Source: Halobacteriales archaeon QS_4_69_225
GTDB lineage: Archaea > Halobacteriota > Halobacteria > Halobacteriales > Haloarculaceae
Length of the DNA: 41,563 nt
Direction: 5' to 3'
Assembly: GCA_003020965.1 (NCBI GenBank)
Contig: PXRL01000025.1
Coordinates: 709 to 42,271, forward strand
A program made the translations under genes and the position numbers. Every line of letters begins with the position of its first letter. The stretch's first letter is position 1. The notes beneath the pieces are model-generated. The model was given only the letters and a program-made list of their open reading frames with translations. It had not been told where the DNA came from and did no database searches. Below, piece after piece: positions 25,275 through 34,553 of this stretch.

Positions 25275-27893
25275 CTATTCAAACACCAGCACGGTCGCCT
25301 CGTCGGCCTCCAGGACGACGACCTCCTCGCCGCTTTCGGCGCGCTGTTCCTCGACGATGTCGAACATCTCCGGCTCGACGGTCACCGACTCGTCGCCGAT
25401 ATCGAACTCGACGTGACCCCGCGTTTCCAGTTCGGCCTGGAGTTCGGCGGGGTCGGTCGCCTCCAGTTCGCCGACGACGTCGCCGGCGCGGTCCCGGAAA
25501 GCCGGCCCGAGTTCGCTGTGCTCGACGTCGACGTCGACGGGCACCATCTCGACGCTGGGACTGCCCTCCTCGACGTAGACGGGGCCGTTGACGGCCTCCG
25601 CGAGGTCGTAGGTGTCCAGCGGCCGGGCCTCCTCGAGGTAGACCTCGATGCGGTCGAGGTCGGCGTTCAGCGGCACCCCCTCGCCGGACTTCCACCCTCG
25701 CACCGCGGCGGCGACCTCGGCGACGATGCTGCCGCGGGCGGCCGCCTCCGGGTCGGTCGTCGGTGGCTCCGGCCACGAGGCGCCGTGGACGCTGCCGTCC
25801 GTCGGCAGGTGGTCCCACGCCTCCTCGGTGATGAACGGCGCGAACGGCGACAGCATCCGCAGCGACGCCGATAGCGCCGCGAGCAGCGCGTGCTGGGCGG
25901 CCTTCCGCTCGCCGGGGCGGCCCTCGTAGAGCCGGCCCTTCACCAGTTCGAGGTAGTCGTCGGCGAGGTCGTGCCAGACGAACTCCCGGACCGCCCGCAG
26001 GGCGCTGTCGAAGCGGTACTCCTCCATGTCTTCGGCGACGCTCTCGGCGACCCGGGCGCACCGCGAGAGAATCCACTCGTCGGCGTCGCGGTAGGCGGGA
26101 TCGGTGACGTCGGGCGTCGACTCGTCGACGTGGCCGGCGGCGAACTTCGTGATGTTCCACAGCTTCGTCTGGAACCGGCTCGCCGACGTCACCTCCTTCC
26201 ACTGGAATTGGATGTCGGAGCCGGGCTGGCCGCCCAGCGCGAGCGCCTGCCGGACGGCGTCGGCGGAGTACTCCTCGACGGCACCGGCCGGCGAGACCAC
26301 GTTACCCCGGGACTTGGACATCTTCCGGCCGTCGTCGCCGAATATCATCCCGTTGATGAGCACGTCGTCCCACGGACGGGTCTCCTCCAGTGCTGCCACC
26401 CGCAGCAGCGTGTAGAACGCCCACGTCCGGATGATGTCGTGGCCCTGCGGCCGGAGCGCGACGGGGTCGAACGCCTCGTCGGGCTCCCCGGAGATGTACA
26501 TCGGCGAGATGGACGAATCCATCCAGGTGTCCATCACGTCGGTCTCGCCGGTCCAGGCGTCGCCCCCGCACTCGGGGCAGGCGTCGAGGGCCGGGTCCTC
26601 GCCCGCCGGGTCGACGGGCACCTCCTCGGCGCCGGCTATCTCGACGTGGCCGCAGTCGGCACACTCCCAGGCCGGGATGGGGGTCGCGAACACCCGCTGG
26701 CGGGAGATGACCCAGTCCCACTCCATCCCTTCGGTCCACTCCTCGAGGCGGTCGTACATGTGGTCGGGGTACCACTCGACGTCGCGGGCAGTCTCGAGTA
26801 TCTCGTCCTGGCGGACCTCGACGAACCACTGCTCCTTCGAGAGGATCTCGATCGGCGTGTCACACCGCCAGCACTGGCCGACGGACTGCTCGGTCGGCTC
26901 CTCGTCGACGAGGTGGCCCGACTCCTCGAGGGCGGTCGCTATCTCGTCTTTGGCCTCGTCGACGGACAGCCCCTCGAACTCGCCGGCGAGTTCGTTGAGG
27001 TGGCCGTCCTCGGTGAACACGGGGCGCAACTCGAGGTCGTGTTCGACCCACCAGTCGACGTCCTGTTTGTCGCCGAAGGTACAGATCATGACGGCGCCGG
27101 TCCCGAACCCGGAGTCGACGTCGTCGTCGGCGATGAGCTCGATCTCCTGGCCGAACAGCGGCACCTCGAAGCTGTCGCCGACCCGGTCGGCGTACCGCTC
27201 GTCGTCGGGGTCGACGGCCATGCCGACGCAGGCCGCCAGCAGTTCCGGCCGGGTCGTCGCTATCTCGATATTTTCGTCATCGACCCCGTCGAAGGTGACG
27301 TAGAACAGCGTCCCCTGGCCGTCCTCGTTTTCGACCTCGGCGTCGGCGATGGCCGTCTCACAGCGCGGACACCAGTTGACCGGGTGTTCGTCCTGGTAGA
27401 CGTAGCCGGCGTCGGCCATCTCGACGAACGAGCGCTGGGTCTCCCCCCAGTAGTCGTCGTCCATCGTCCGGTACTCGTGGTTCCAGTCCTGGGAGAACCC
27501 GAGCGTGTGCATCGTCTCCTTCATCGCCGCGATCTCCTCGTGGGTGTGCTCGACGCACATCTCCCGGAACTCGTCGCGGGGGACCTCCGTGCGGTGGATG
27601 TCGTGGGTCTCCTCGACCTTGACCTCGGTCGGCAGGCCGTGACAGTCCCACCCCTGCGGGAAGAGAACGTCGTACCCCTGTAGCCGGTGGTACCGGGCGG
27701 CGAAGTCGATGTAGGTCCACTGGAGACCGTGGCCGATGTGGAGGTTGCCGGTCGGGTACGGCGGCGGCGTGTCGATGACGTAGTCCGGCCGTTCGGGGTC
27801 GTCGTCGTAGGCGTAGACGTCGCTTTCCCGCCAGTGGTCGCGCCATCGTTGCTCTGTCTCGTCGGGGTCGTAGCTGTCTGGAAGGTTACTCAT
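25275..27893 (-). CDS. valS: Valyl-tRNA synthetase
   Basis: This 872-aa class I synthetase charges tRNA-Val. The HIGH motif is in [14 protein letters not shown] (residues about 46-59) and the KMSKS motif in [14 protein letters not shown]. The CP1 editing domain lies between them and contains a zinc-binding [16 protein letters not shown] segment and [23 protein letters not shown] is the archaeal ValRS form. The C-terminal anticodon-binding domain is present; length is normal for archaea. The start [20 protein letters not shown] is the usual N-terminus. Confidence 0.96.
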   Translation of the reverse strand: MSNLPDSYDPDETEQRWRDHWRESDVYAYDDDPERPDYVIDTPPPYPTGNLHIGHGLQWTYIDFAARYHRLQGYDVLFPQGWDCHGLPTEVKVEETHDIHRTEVPRDEFREMCVEHTHEEIAAMKETMHTLGFSQDWNHEYRTMDDDYWGETQRSFVEMADAGYVYQDEHPVNWCPRCETAIADAEVENEDGQGTLFYVTFDGVDDENIEIATTRPELLAACVGMAVDPDDERYADRVGDSFEVPLFGQEIELIADDDVDSGFGTGAVMICTFGDKQDVDWWVEHDLELRPVFTEDGHLNELAGEFEGLSVDEAKDEIATALEESGHLVDEEPTEQSVGQCWRCDTPIEILSKEQWFVEVRQDEILETARDVEWYPDHMYDRLEEWTEGMEWDWVISRQRVFATPIPAWECADCGHVEIAGAEEVPVDPAGEDPALDACPECGGDAWTGETDVMDTWMDSSISPMYISGEPDEAFDPVALRPQGHDIIRTWAFYTLLRVAALEETRPWDDVLINGMIFGDDGRKMSKSRGNVVSPAGAVEEYSADAVRQALALGGQPGSDIQFQWKEVTSASRFQTKLWNITKFAAGHVDESTPDVTDPAYRDADEWILSRCARVAESVAEDMEEYRFDSALRAVREFVWHDLADDYLELVKGRLYEGRPGERKAAQHALLAALSASLRMLSPFAPFITEEAWDHLPTDGSVHGASWPEPPTTDPEAAARGSIVAEVAAAVRGWKSGEGVPLNADLDRIEVYLEEARPLDTYDLAEAVNGPVYVEEGSPSVEMVPVDVDVEHSELGPAFRDRAGDVVGELEATDPAELQAELETRGHVEFDIGDESVTVEPEMFDIVEEQRAESGEEVVVLEADEATVLVFE

Positions 27894-28033
27894 AGTTACT
27901 GGTAGTCCCGCCGGTAGCCGAAGCGTGGCTGTCGAGAAGTCGCGCGGTTACAGCCCACGTACTACCGACGAAATCGCGCCCATGGCCGGACGGTGGGCCG
28001 TATCCGGTATAAACCTTCGGCCACTCCCGCCAC

Positions 28034-28255
28034 GTTCAGTTACGAGAGAGCCGGCTGGACGGTCGGTGTCGGGTGTGGCCTCGAACGGGGCCGACCGCTC
28101 GCGGCGCGAGGCCGAACGAGCGCAACGAGGGAGGCCTCGGAACGAAGCGAGCGGGAGGGGCAACGCGGGGAGCGACGACACGGGAGCGTAGCGAGGCCGA
28201 GTGAGCGGGAGGGGGCGTTCGGACACGCCGTTATCGCCGCCGAATACGGTACTCC
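28034..28255 (+). repeat. Dispersed intergenic repeat, copy E (full length)
   Basis: The head is GTTCAGTTACGAGAGAGCCG, then GTCGGTGTCGGGTGTGGCC and TCGAACGGGGCCGACCGCTC. GAGG/GAGCGAG-type filler follows, and the tail is GCGTTCGGACACGCCGTTAT then CGCCGCCGAATAC. It occupies most of the 428-bp gap between valS and the SDR gene, and no gene is seen in that gap. With copies at 13.7, 16.9, 17.0 and 23.5 kb it defines a family with conserved ends and variable middle. Confidence 0.6.
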
Positions 28256-28321
28256 CTTCTGACTGAACACTATCGGCGGCCGTCGCGGAAGACGTATTCC
28301 GCCGGCCCTCCGAACGCCGAC

Positions 28322-29227
28322 ATGGCCGATTGGACCGTCGAAGACCTGCCGGACTGTGCGGGACGGACCGTCGTCGTCACCGGCGCCAACAGCGGCATCG
28401 GGCTGGCGGCGACGCGGGCGCTGGCGGCGGCCGGCGCCCACGTCGTGATGGCCTGCCGGAGCGTCGACGACGCCGAGTCCGAACGCAAGGCGATTCTCGA
28501 GGAGTACCCCGCCGCGTCGCTGACGGTCCGGGAGCTGGACCTCGCGGACCTGGCGTCGGTGCGGGCCTTCGCCGACCGCCTCGAGGTCGGCAGTATCGAC
28601 GTTCTCTGCAACAACGCCGGCGTGATGGCGATCCCGCGGGGCGAGACCGCCGACGGCTTCGAGACGCAGTTCGGCGTCAACCACCTCGGGCACTTCGCGC
28701 TGACGGGACTGCTCTTCGAGCGGCTGCGGGCGGCACCGGCCCCCCGGGTCGTCACGCAGAGCAGCGGCGCCCACGCCGCCGGCGAGATCGACTTCGACGA
28801 CCTCCACCGCCAGGACGACTACGGCAAGTGGGACGCCTACGCCCAGAGCAAGCTGGCGAACCTGTTGTTCGCCTACGAGCTGGACCGCCGGTGCGACGAA
28901 CTGACGAGCGTCGGCTGTCACCCCGGCTACGCGGCGACGAACCTCCAGTATCGCGGCCCGGAGGCCGAGGGGTCCCGTATCCGGCTGGCGGTGATGAAGG
29001 TAATCAATGCCGTCGTCGCGCAGCCGGCCGAAGACGGCGCCCTGCCGATGCTGTACGCCGCGGCCGCCGACGGCCTCGACGGCGGCGAGTTCGTCGGCCC
29101 CGACGGCCTCCTGCAGATGCGCGGCCCGCCGGCCGAACAGGAGTCCTCGGAGCGGTCCTACGACGAGGCGACCGCCGAGCGGCTGTGGCGGGTCTCCGAG
29201 GAGGCGACCGGCGTGACGTTCCCGTAG
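28322..29227 (+). CDS. Short-chain dehydrogenase/reductase
   Basis: This is a 301-aa NAD(P)-dependent oxidoreductase of the retinol-dehydrogenase-like SDR type. The cofactor motif is VVVTGANSGIGLAATRAL, followed by MACRS (favouring NADP through Arg) and LDLADLASVRAF. The NNAGVM motif, Ser in RVVTQSSGAHA and the YAQSK catalytic pair are all present, as is HPGYAATNL. The substrate is not known. It is monocistronic and convergent with the DsbA-like gene, 4 bp between stops. Confidence 0.87.
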   Translation: MADWTVEDLPDCAGRTVVVTGANSGIGLAATRALAAAGAHVVMACRSVDDAESERKAILEEYPAASLTVRELDLADLASVRAFADRLEVGSIDVLCNNAGVMAIPRGETADGFETQFGVNHLGHFALTGLLFERLRAAPAPRVVTQSSGAHAAGEIDFDDLHRQDDYGKWDAYAQSKLANLLFAYELDRRCDELTSVGCHPGYAATNLQYRGPEAEGSRIRLAVMKVINAVVAQPAEDGALPMLYAAAADGLDGGEFVGPDGLLQMRGPPAEQESSERSYDEATAERLWRVSEEATGVTFP

Positions 29228-29231
29228 TCGG

Positions 29232-29876
29232 TCAGGCGCCCTCGACCAGCCGGCGGAGCTGTTCCGGCGGCACCGCACCGCGGGCGGCGTAGTCGTCGTA
29301 GACGAACGTCGGGACGCCGGTGATACCGGACTCCCGGGCGTCCTCGAAGGCCGCCTCCAGTCGGGTGGCGCTGTCGTCGTCGGCGAGCGTCTCCGCGACG
29401 AAGCCGTCCGGAAGCCCCGCCCCGGCGGCGAGGTCGGCCAGCACCGCCGGATCGTCGATGTCCCGGTCGTCCTGCCACAGCGCCTCGAAGACGGCGCCGT
29501 GGAACGCCTCGAAGGCCGCCGGGTGCTCCTCGCTCGCCCGAAGGGCGACCCGCTGGGCGTCGTAGGAGTCGACGTCCTTCCGGAGTTCGCCCGCCATCTC
29601 GACGTCGTACTCCTCGGCCAGCCGGCGGACGTTCCTCTTCGCCTCCTCGTAGTAGGCCTCGTCCTTCCCATTATCGACGGAGTGGTCGATGGTGCCGTCG
29701 GGGCGGCGCTCGCTCGCCCGGAGGTCGAACGGGTGCCAGTCGGTCGCCAGCGGCTCGGACCGCTCCTCGCGGTACTCCGAGAGCGACGCGTAACCCAGAT
29801 AGCAGAACGGGCAGACGTAGTCGGCGTACACCCGCAGCGTCGGCGCAGTCTCGGCCTCGGCTTCGGTCTCGCTCAT
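29232..29876 (-). CDS. DsbA-family (FrnE-like) thioredoxin-fold protein
   Basis: This is a 214-aa protein with TLRVYADYVCPFCYLGYASL near the N-terminus, giving the CPFC redox motif of the FrnE/DsbA group, and the cis-Pro loop SGITGVPTFVYDDYAARGAV near the C-terminus. The helical insertion lies between. I chose the ATG that gives MSETEAEAETAPTLRVYADY. There is no signal peptide, so it is likely a cytoplasmic thiol oxidoreductase; polyketide or isomerase roles known for relatives cannot be assigned. Confidence 0.82.
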   Translation of the reverse strand: MSETEAEAETAPTLRVYADYVCPFCYLGYASLSEYREERSEPLATDWHPFDLRASERRPDGTIDHSVDNGKDEAYYEEAKRNVRRLAEEYDVEMAGELRKDVDSYDAQRVALRASEEHPAAFEAFHGAVFEALWQDDRDIDDPAVLADLAAGAGLPDGFVAETLADDDSATRLEAAFEDARESGITGVPTFVYDDYAARGAVPPEQLRRLVEGA

Positions 29877-30057
29877 ACCGGACCTGAGCCTCGGACGGAC
29901 AAAAGCCCGGTCCCGACGTGGCGGTCGGCCGCATTCGCGGCATAGGACGGCACGGGACGACATGGCACGCGGCGGCCGTCGCGGGCGGCCCACCGCAGAC
30001 GGGCGGTCGGCCGACCGCCGCACCAACCATTTTACCGGCGGCACCGTACGGAAGGGT

Positions 30058-31260
30058 ATGACGGGCTTCGAGGGCGACGCGCCGGTCGAGCGGGTCGGCT
30101 ACGAGCCGATCAGTGTCAAGGAGCTGCTGGTCAAGATGAAGGACACCTCGGAGCTGCTGATCGACCTGGCGTACTCGGCGGTGCTGCACGGCAGCGAGGA
30201 GCTGGCGCGCGAGGTGCTGACCCTCGAAGAGCGGATGGACCGCCTGCAGATGCGGGCCCGGATGAGCCTGCTGATGGCCGCCCGCAACCCCGACGAGGTG
30301 GAGGCGCTGGCGCCCGTGCTGGGGCTGACGGCCGGCGCCGACCGCATCAGCGACGCCGCCGGCGACATCGCGAAGATCGTCCTCGGGGACATCGGCCTGC
30401 CGGAGGCGATGCGGGCGGCGCTGCCGGAGGCCGTCGAGACGCTCGTCCGGGGGACCGTCGCCGCCGACTCGCCGTACGCCGACCGGACGCTGCTGGAGGT
30501 CAACCTCGAAAGCGAGACGGGCGTCCGGGTCATCGCCATCCGGCGGGGCGACGACTGGCTGTTCAGCCCCGGCCCGGAGACGACGCTCCGGCCCGACGAC
30601 CGGCTGCTGCTGCGCGGCCCCGAGCGGACCGTCGGCGAGGTGTACGAGACGGCCACCGGCGAGGGCTACGCGTTACCGGACCCGCCGGAGCCGGCCGTTG
30701 ACGACCTCGAGCGGGCCGTCGACTCGGTCGTTCTGATGAAGAACCTCTCGGAGCTGGCCGTCGACCTCGCGTACGGAAGTATCCTCTTCGACAACGACGG
30801 CCTCGCCGAGGAGGTCCGCAACCTGGAGGTCGAGGTCGACGCCCTGCGGTCGCGGTTCGAGGCGTGGCTGCTGGGGGCGGCCGCCGACGCCGACGACCCC
30901 GTCGCCCTGCGCGGGCTCATCCACCTCGGCGTCTCGACGGAGGTGATCAGCGACGCCGCCCTCGACATCAGCGAGGGGGTGCTGCGCGGCCTGTCCGTCC
31001 ACCCGGTCGTCGAGCTCGCCGTCCGGGAGTCGGACGAAATCCTCGCTCGGGTCGCCGTCGCCGAGGGCAGCCAGCTGGACGGCGAGCGGGTGGCCGACGG
31101 CATCCCGACGGCCGAACTGGGGATGAACGTCCTGGCCATCCGCCGGGGCGACGACTGGGTACTGACGCCGGACGCCGACGCGACGCTGTCGGCCGGCGAC
31201 GTCGTCATCGCCAAGGGAACCCGCACCTCCGCATCGGAGTTCGAGGAACTGGCGACTTGA
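30058..31260 (+). CDS. Duplicated PhoU-like / TrkA-C (RCK_C) domain protein
   Basis: This 400-aa cytoplasmic protein is built of two similar halves. Each has a PhoU-like helical part (VKMKDTSELLIDLAYSAVLH; VLMKNLSELAVDLAYGSILF) followed by a TrkA-C domain (GVRVIAIRRGDDWLFSPGPE; GMNVLAIRRGDDWVLTPDAD). TrkA-C domains bind nucleotides or ions to gate K+ or Mg2+ channels and transporters. In haloarchaea such genes usually sit next to MgtE/SLC41 pairs, as here (37222-38351), but now about 6 kb of island DNA lies between them. TTTTACC at 30029-30035 is a TATA candidate about 26 nt before the ATG. Confidence 0.83.
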   Translation: MTGFEGDAPVERVGYEPISVKELLVKMKDTSELLIDLAYSAVLHGSEELAREVLTLEERMDRLQMRARMSLLMAARNPDEVEALAPVLGLTAGADRISDAAGDIAKIVLGDIGLPEAMRAALPEAVETLVRGTVAADSPYADRTLLEVNLESETGVRVIAIRRGDDWLFSPGPETTLRPDDRLLLRGPERTVGEVYETATGEGYALPDPPEPAVDDLERAVDSVVLMKNLSELAVDLAYGSILFDNDGLAEEVRNLEVEVDALRSRFEAWLLGAAADADDPVALRGLIHLGVSTEVISDAALDISEGVLRGLSVHPVVELAVRESDEILARVAVAEGSQLDGERVADGIPTAELGMNVLAIRRGDDWVLTPDADATLSAGDVVIAKGTRTSASEFEELAT

Positions 31261-31687
31261 ACTGCTTGACCGCATCCTCAACACTACTGCTATGGGCTCT
31301 CAATCCCCGAATCGAGTATACCCCCGAGGCAAGACGGTGTGAAAGGTAATCTTATAAGGCTCGGTTGAAATAAAAGTGTCGGGAACTGCGAGACGGCGGC
31401 GTATCTTGATGGTATAAGTCGATCAAAAGTCGTCTACGCGGTCAACAGCGTGTGGAACGCCCCTGACCGACACCTCGACCCCGTCCCTGGCGTGGAGAAA
31501 GCCGAATGTGGAAATGGGGCTACGCCGGCGGTAACGCCGTCCGGGGGCTGGTTCGGGAATGGCCGGCGACACCGGCGGCGTGCCGGGTTCGGACCCGCCG
31601 GTGAATGACCGCGCCGGCGCTACACACTGATGCCCGACGGAACCCAGTATTATGTTCTATGACCTCATATACAATAACGCGTAGAGA
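31261..31687. other. Island left edge, no gene seen
   Basis: These 427 bp hold mixed composition: an AT-rich part around 31350-31420 (CTTATAAGG, GAAATAAAAG, GGTATAAG) and a GC-rich part at 31500-31620 with short inverted repeats (CGCCGGCGGTAACG). A TATA-like CATATACAATAAC (31665-31677) precedes the small gene at 31688. Confidence 0.45.
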
Positions 31688-31951
31688 ATGTCGCCGATCC
31701 ACCTGCTTGAACTGAACCGCGCCGTCCCGGGCGGCCGTGTCGAGATGTTCGCCGTCACGGACGGCGACTACCCGGGCGGGTGGTTCTATCGATTCCAGTA
31801 CTACGCCCCCGACAACAGGGCGATACTGCGCTACGACAACGCTCACGACGACGACCTCGGCAAGCACCACCGGCACATCCACGCCGGCGAGGACACCGAA
31901 ATCGACTTCGACGGAATCGTGCTCCACGTCGCACGATTCGGACGTAACTAA
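31688..31951 (+). CDS. TumE-like (DUF6516) toxin-family protein, possibly C-terminally truncated
   Basis: This 87-aa protein has the TumE pattern RAILRYDNAHDDDLGKHHRH followed by IDFDGIVLHVARF. The RYDN and HHxH motifs and the VDFDG/RF end are what I know of the DUF6516/TumE toxin family. The family usually continues 10-20 residues beyond the ARF element, whereas this frame stops at RFGRN. The expected partner, an HTH TumA antitoxin, is not seen next to it. It may be a decayed toxin kept after loss of its antitoxin. Confidence 0.6.
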   Translation: MSPIHLLELNRAVPGGRVEMFAVTDGDYPGGWFYRFQYYAPDNRAILRYDNAHDDDLGKHHRHIHAGEDTEIDFDGIVLHVARFGRN

Positions 31952-31954
31952 AAA

Positions 31955-32270
31955 GCGGCTGAATACCACTCACGTCGCGCACGGCGGCTCGACGGACATT
32001 AACTCGCTCACTGGGGCGCAAGCCCTGCTGTTCAGCGATGCAGAGGTCGCAGAGCCGCTTCAAGAGGTCGCCGGGGAGATGCACCCGTGGTACGACGAGT
32101 ACCGCTACGACTCGTTCGAGGACTCCGGCAGTGCCGCTGCACACTACCGCGAGGGGGAGTACCATCCCATGCTAGAGCACAACCTTGCGGACATCCACCG
32201 GACGTGGGAACTGGGCGAGGTCATTCGGGAGTACACCCCCAGTAAGGACATCAGTAGCAAGAAGTTGTAA
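31955..32270 (+). pseudogene. 3' remnant of a gene, possibly a DEDD-type exonuclease
   Basis: A coding-like frame lacks a start codon in its first part and ends at TAA 32268-32270. It reads TDINSLTGAQALLFSDAEVA, then EMHPWYDEYRYDSFEDSG and YHPMLEHNLADIHRTWELGE with an ending SKDISSKKL. The LEHNLADIHRTWEL stretch resembles the last motif (Y/H-x3-D) of DnaQ-like RNase H-fold exonucleases. The first in-frame ATG is at about 32079. I read it as the tail of a truncated gene; the family assignment is tentative. Confidence 0.45.
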
Positions 32271-32324
32271 ATTAAGGCGCTTCAGAGCTAGCGATCGCAC
32301 GCTCCGCAAGTGTAGCGGAAAAAT

Positions 32325-32332
32325 ACTTTATT
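32325..32332 (+). promoter_or_regulatory. TATA-like box for the Argonaute gene
   Basis: ACTTTATT is centred 26 nt before the GTG at 32354, the haloarchaeal leaderless spacing. This favours GTG 32354 over the TTG at 32348. Confidence 0.5.
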
Positions 32333-32353
32333 CGCCCGGGTACCAAATTGCCT

Positions 32354-34552
32354 GTGACGACTTTCACTAACTCATTCAAAATAGATGTGCCAACACTCTC
32401 AGCCCTACAGTACAATATCGATCCTCAGCCACCGCAAGACAGTCCGTGGCAGGATCTAGATAGACTGGAAGATGCTGCGAACAGTGAGACTGGGGGCAGT
32501 GCTACACGATATTCCGAACATGGACAGTGGTGTATTATTGTCTTTGGACCACATGATGCTAGAGAACGCTTCAATACAAACGACGGCTACACGCTAACCA
32601 AACGACAAAGCCTATCGGTCGATCAGACTGACACCTTATATCACGAAGCGATATCAAGTGTCCTCCGCGATTCACTCGAATCATATCTTACTGAGTATGA
32701 AGACTATTGGGAACGTGCCAATAGTCAAGAGTTCTATCGGTCATCTCCAGATGGAACGGCAGCCGGATACGACGCCTACCAGGGGTACGAAACAAAGATC
32801 CAATACAATGATGGGTTCTACTTGACTGTTGATCCTACAGTAAAATACATTTCTAAACATTCTGTCGGAGACTATCTACGGAAAGTCGGTGACAGGGCGG
32901 CTGTGGAAAAGAGAGTGATCAATCGATATTGTACCCTAATGTCAAATGACCGTCCCTCAGTCAAGCTGGTCTCTTTAGCAGAAGATGCTACCGTATCTGA
33001 TAGGACAATCGATAATAGTGGCACCAAGCAGTCGGTAATTGAATATGTAGAGAATGACTACAAATACCCAGACGAAATTGTGGAGAGGATACATGATGAC
33101 GAACCGATTGCCCGGATAAAGTTCCCGTGGAGTGACAATCCAGTTGATTCGGCACCCTCGATACTGCATCCGTTACCGGAAGGCATCGAAGATGAAATGA
33201 GTGAATATTCGATTAAAGATACCGAGCAGCGGTGGAAGGAAACAACTCAGCTACTGAATCAAATTGACTATCTTCAGTTGCTTGACTCCCAATGCGGCGT
33301 TAGTAGCACACCACGCAAAGATGATTACTACAGTTTCAATTACCCCGCGATTCAGTTTGGCGAAGAAAAAATAGTTCGACTCGGTAATGAAAATGAGGTC
33401 GAGCCGAGGCAGACAATCTCACCACACAACTGGCGATACATCATCAGGGATTACCTCGATGAATACGGCGCAGCCGATGGATTCCTCGGGGCACTGAATA
33501 TCGACGTTCTGTATCCAGAAGGGCGCCGTGACACGGCTATCGAAGCCCATCAGCTTGTCTCAGAATATATCTCTACCTATACAGGAACTGCCGTTACCGA
33601 CTCCCCCGGGGGGGTTGCACACGATGATTATCAAAAGTTGGACCAATGGGTCCGTTCGAATGAAGAGAGAAGCGATGGTGTTCTTGTCCTGCTCGACTCA
33701 CACTCGAACGATTACCTCGAGATCGTCTCCGAACTCAACGGGCTTCCTGCACAGGGGCTCCAGCTATCAACTCTCAGAGGATCAACGTCGAACGATGAGT
33801 TCGATGATTCCCTGTTCAACACTGCGCTGGGGATGGCAGTGAAGACTGGAATTCGACCATTTTTACTTGTTGATGGACTATCAGTTGACGTTTGTCTCGG
33901 ATTAAGCGTCACGGGAGATGAGGTGAACAACGCAGCAGCAGTGCTTCTATCTGGGGATGATGGAGATCTTCTCTATCAAACGGAAACCAACTTAGCGACC
34001 GGTAGTAGTACAGTTACCGGAAAAGATGTTGTTAGTCGTGTGATCAGGCAGAGCCTCTCCCAAGCGATTAATAAAGGTCGCCTCGACCAGCCGAACAGTA
34101 TTGCAATCCATCGGAACGGGGACTTCGGGGATGGCGAACTCGATGGGATTAGGGATGGAATTGAGACATTGATCAGTGATAACAACCTGCCTGAGACCGT
34201 CGATTGGTATGCCGCTGAAGTATCGAAAAATTCCCCATACCGACTGTACGAAACAGATGGAGATGCGGTCCGTACCGGTGCGACAATGAGGCTGGACGGA
34301 TCAAACGCACTGGTAACGAGTTACGGTGAGCCGCATCTTCATCAGGGTTCCCCTCAGCCGCTATACTGTACAGTCAAGGACTCGTCTGGGCCGTTCGATA
34401 TGACTGATGTTGCATCCGACATATTCGACCTGTCGTTCCTCAACTGGGGATCGCCTATGATGAAGGTCAAGCTGCCGCTCTCAACGTACCTACCACGGGA
34501 AATGCACGATATCCTCGCCACAGGGACCCGACTGCCATACCCACCTTTTTGA
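32354..34552 (+). CDS. Prokaryotic Argonaute, long type, predicted catalytically inactive PIWI
   Basis: This is a 732-aa protein. The MID end and PIWI start are recognisable: LPAQGLQLSTLRGS, then FNTALGMAVKTGIRPFLLVD, where Gln and Lys497 match the usual guide 5'-phosphate contacts. PIWI motifs follow, but VCLGLSVTG has Ser518 where active enzymes have the first Asp (G-I-D-V-S), and IAIHRNGDF has Asn588 where they have Asp (HRDG). The C-terminus LNWGSPMMKVKLPLSTYLPR matches Argonaute tails. N and PAZ-like regions (about 1-370) are divergent. Two changed catalytic Asp make target cutting unlikely, as in long-B Argonautes that recruit effectors. It is convergent with the protease-like gene, 1 bp between stops. 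Confidence 0.82.
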   Translation: MTTFTNSFKIDVPTLSALQYNIDPQPPQDSPWQDLDRLEDAANSETGGSATRYSEHGQWCIIVFGPHDARERFNTNDGYTLTKRQSLSVDQTDTLYHEAISSVLRDSLESYLTEYEDYWERANSQEFYRSSPDGTAAGYDAYQGYETKIQYNDGFYLTVDPTVKYISKHSVGDYLRKVGDRAAVEKRVINRYCTLMSNDRPSVKLVSLAEDATVSDRTIDNSGTKQSVIEYVENDYKYPDEIVERIHDDEPIARIKFPWSDNPVDSAPSILHPLPEGIEDEMSEYSIKDTEQRWKETTQLLNQIDYLQLLDSQCGVSSTPRKDDYYSFNYPAIQFGEEKIVRLGNENEVEPRQTISPHNWRYIIRDYLDEYGAADGFLGALNIDVLYPEGRRDTAIEAHQLVSEYISTYTGTAVTDSPGGVAHDDYQKLDQWVRSNEERSDGVLVLLDSHSNDYLEIVSELNGLPAQGLQLSTLRGSTSNDEFDDSLFNTALGMAVKTGIRPFLLVDGLSVDVCLGLSVTGDEVNNAAAVLLSGDDGDLLYQTETNLATGSSTVTGKDVVSRVIRQSLSQAINKGRLDQPNSIAIHRNGDFGDGELDGIRDGIETLISDNNLPETVDWYAAEVSKNSPYRLYETDGDAVRTGATMRLDGSNALVTSYGEPHLHQGSPQPLYCTVKDSSGPFDMTDVASDIFDLSFLNWGSPMMKVKLPLSTYLPREMHDILATGTRLPYPPF

Positions 34553-34553
34553 A

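Noticed and set aside
25890..27683. Long plus-strand frame opposite valS
   Set aside because: Antisense of a clear ValS gene in a stop-poor high-GC context; the translation has no recognisable domain.
31560..31625. T-arm-like GGGTTCGGACCC suggesting a tRNA
   Set aside because: No matching acceptor, D arm or anticodon arm can be folded around it.
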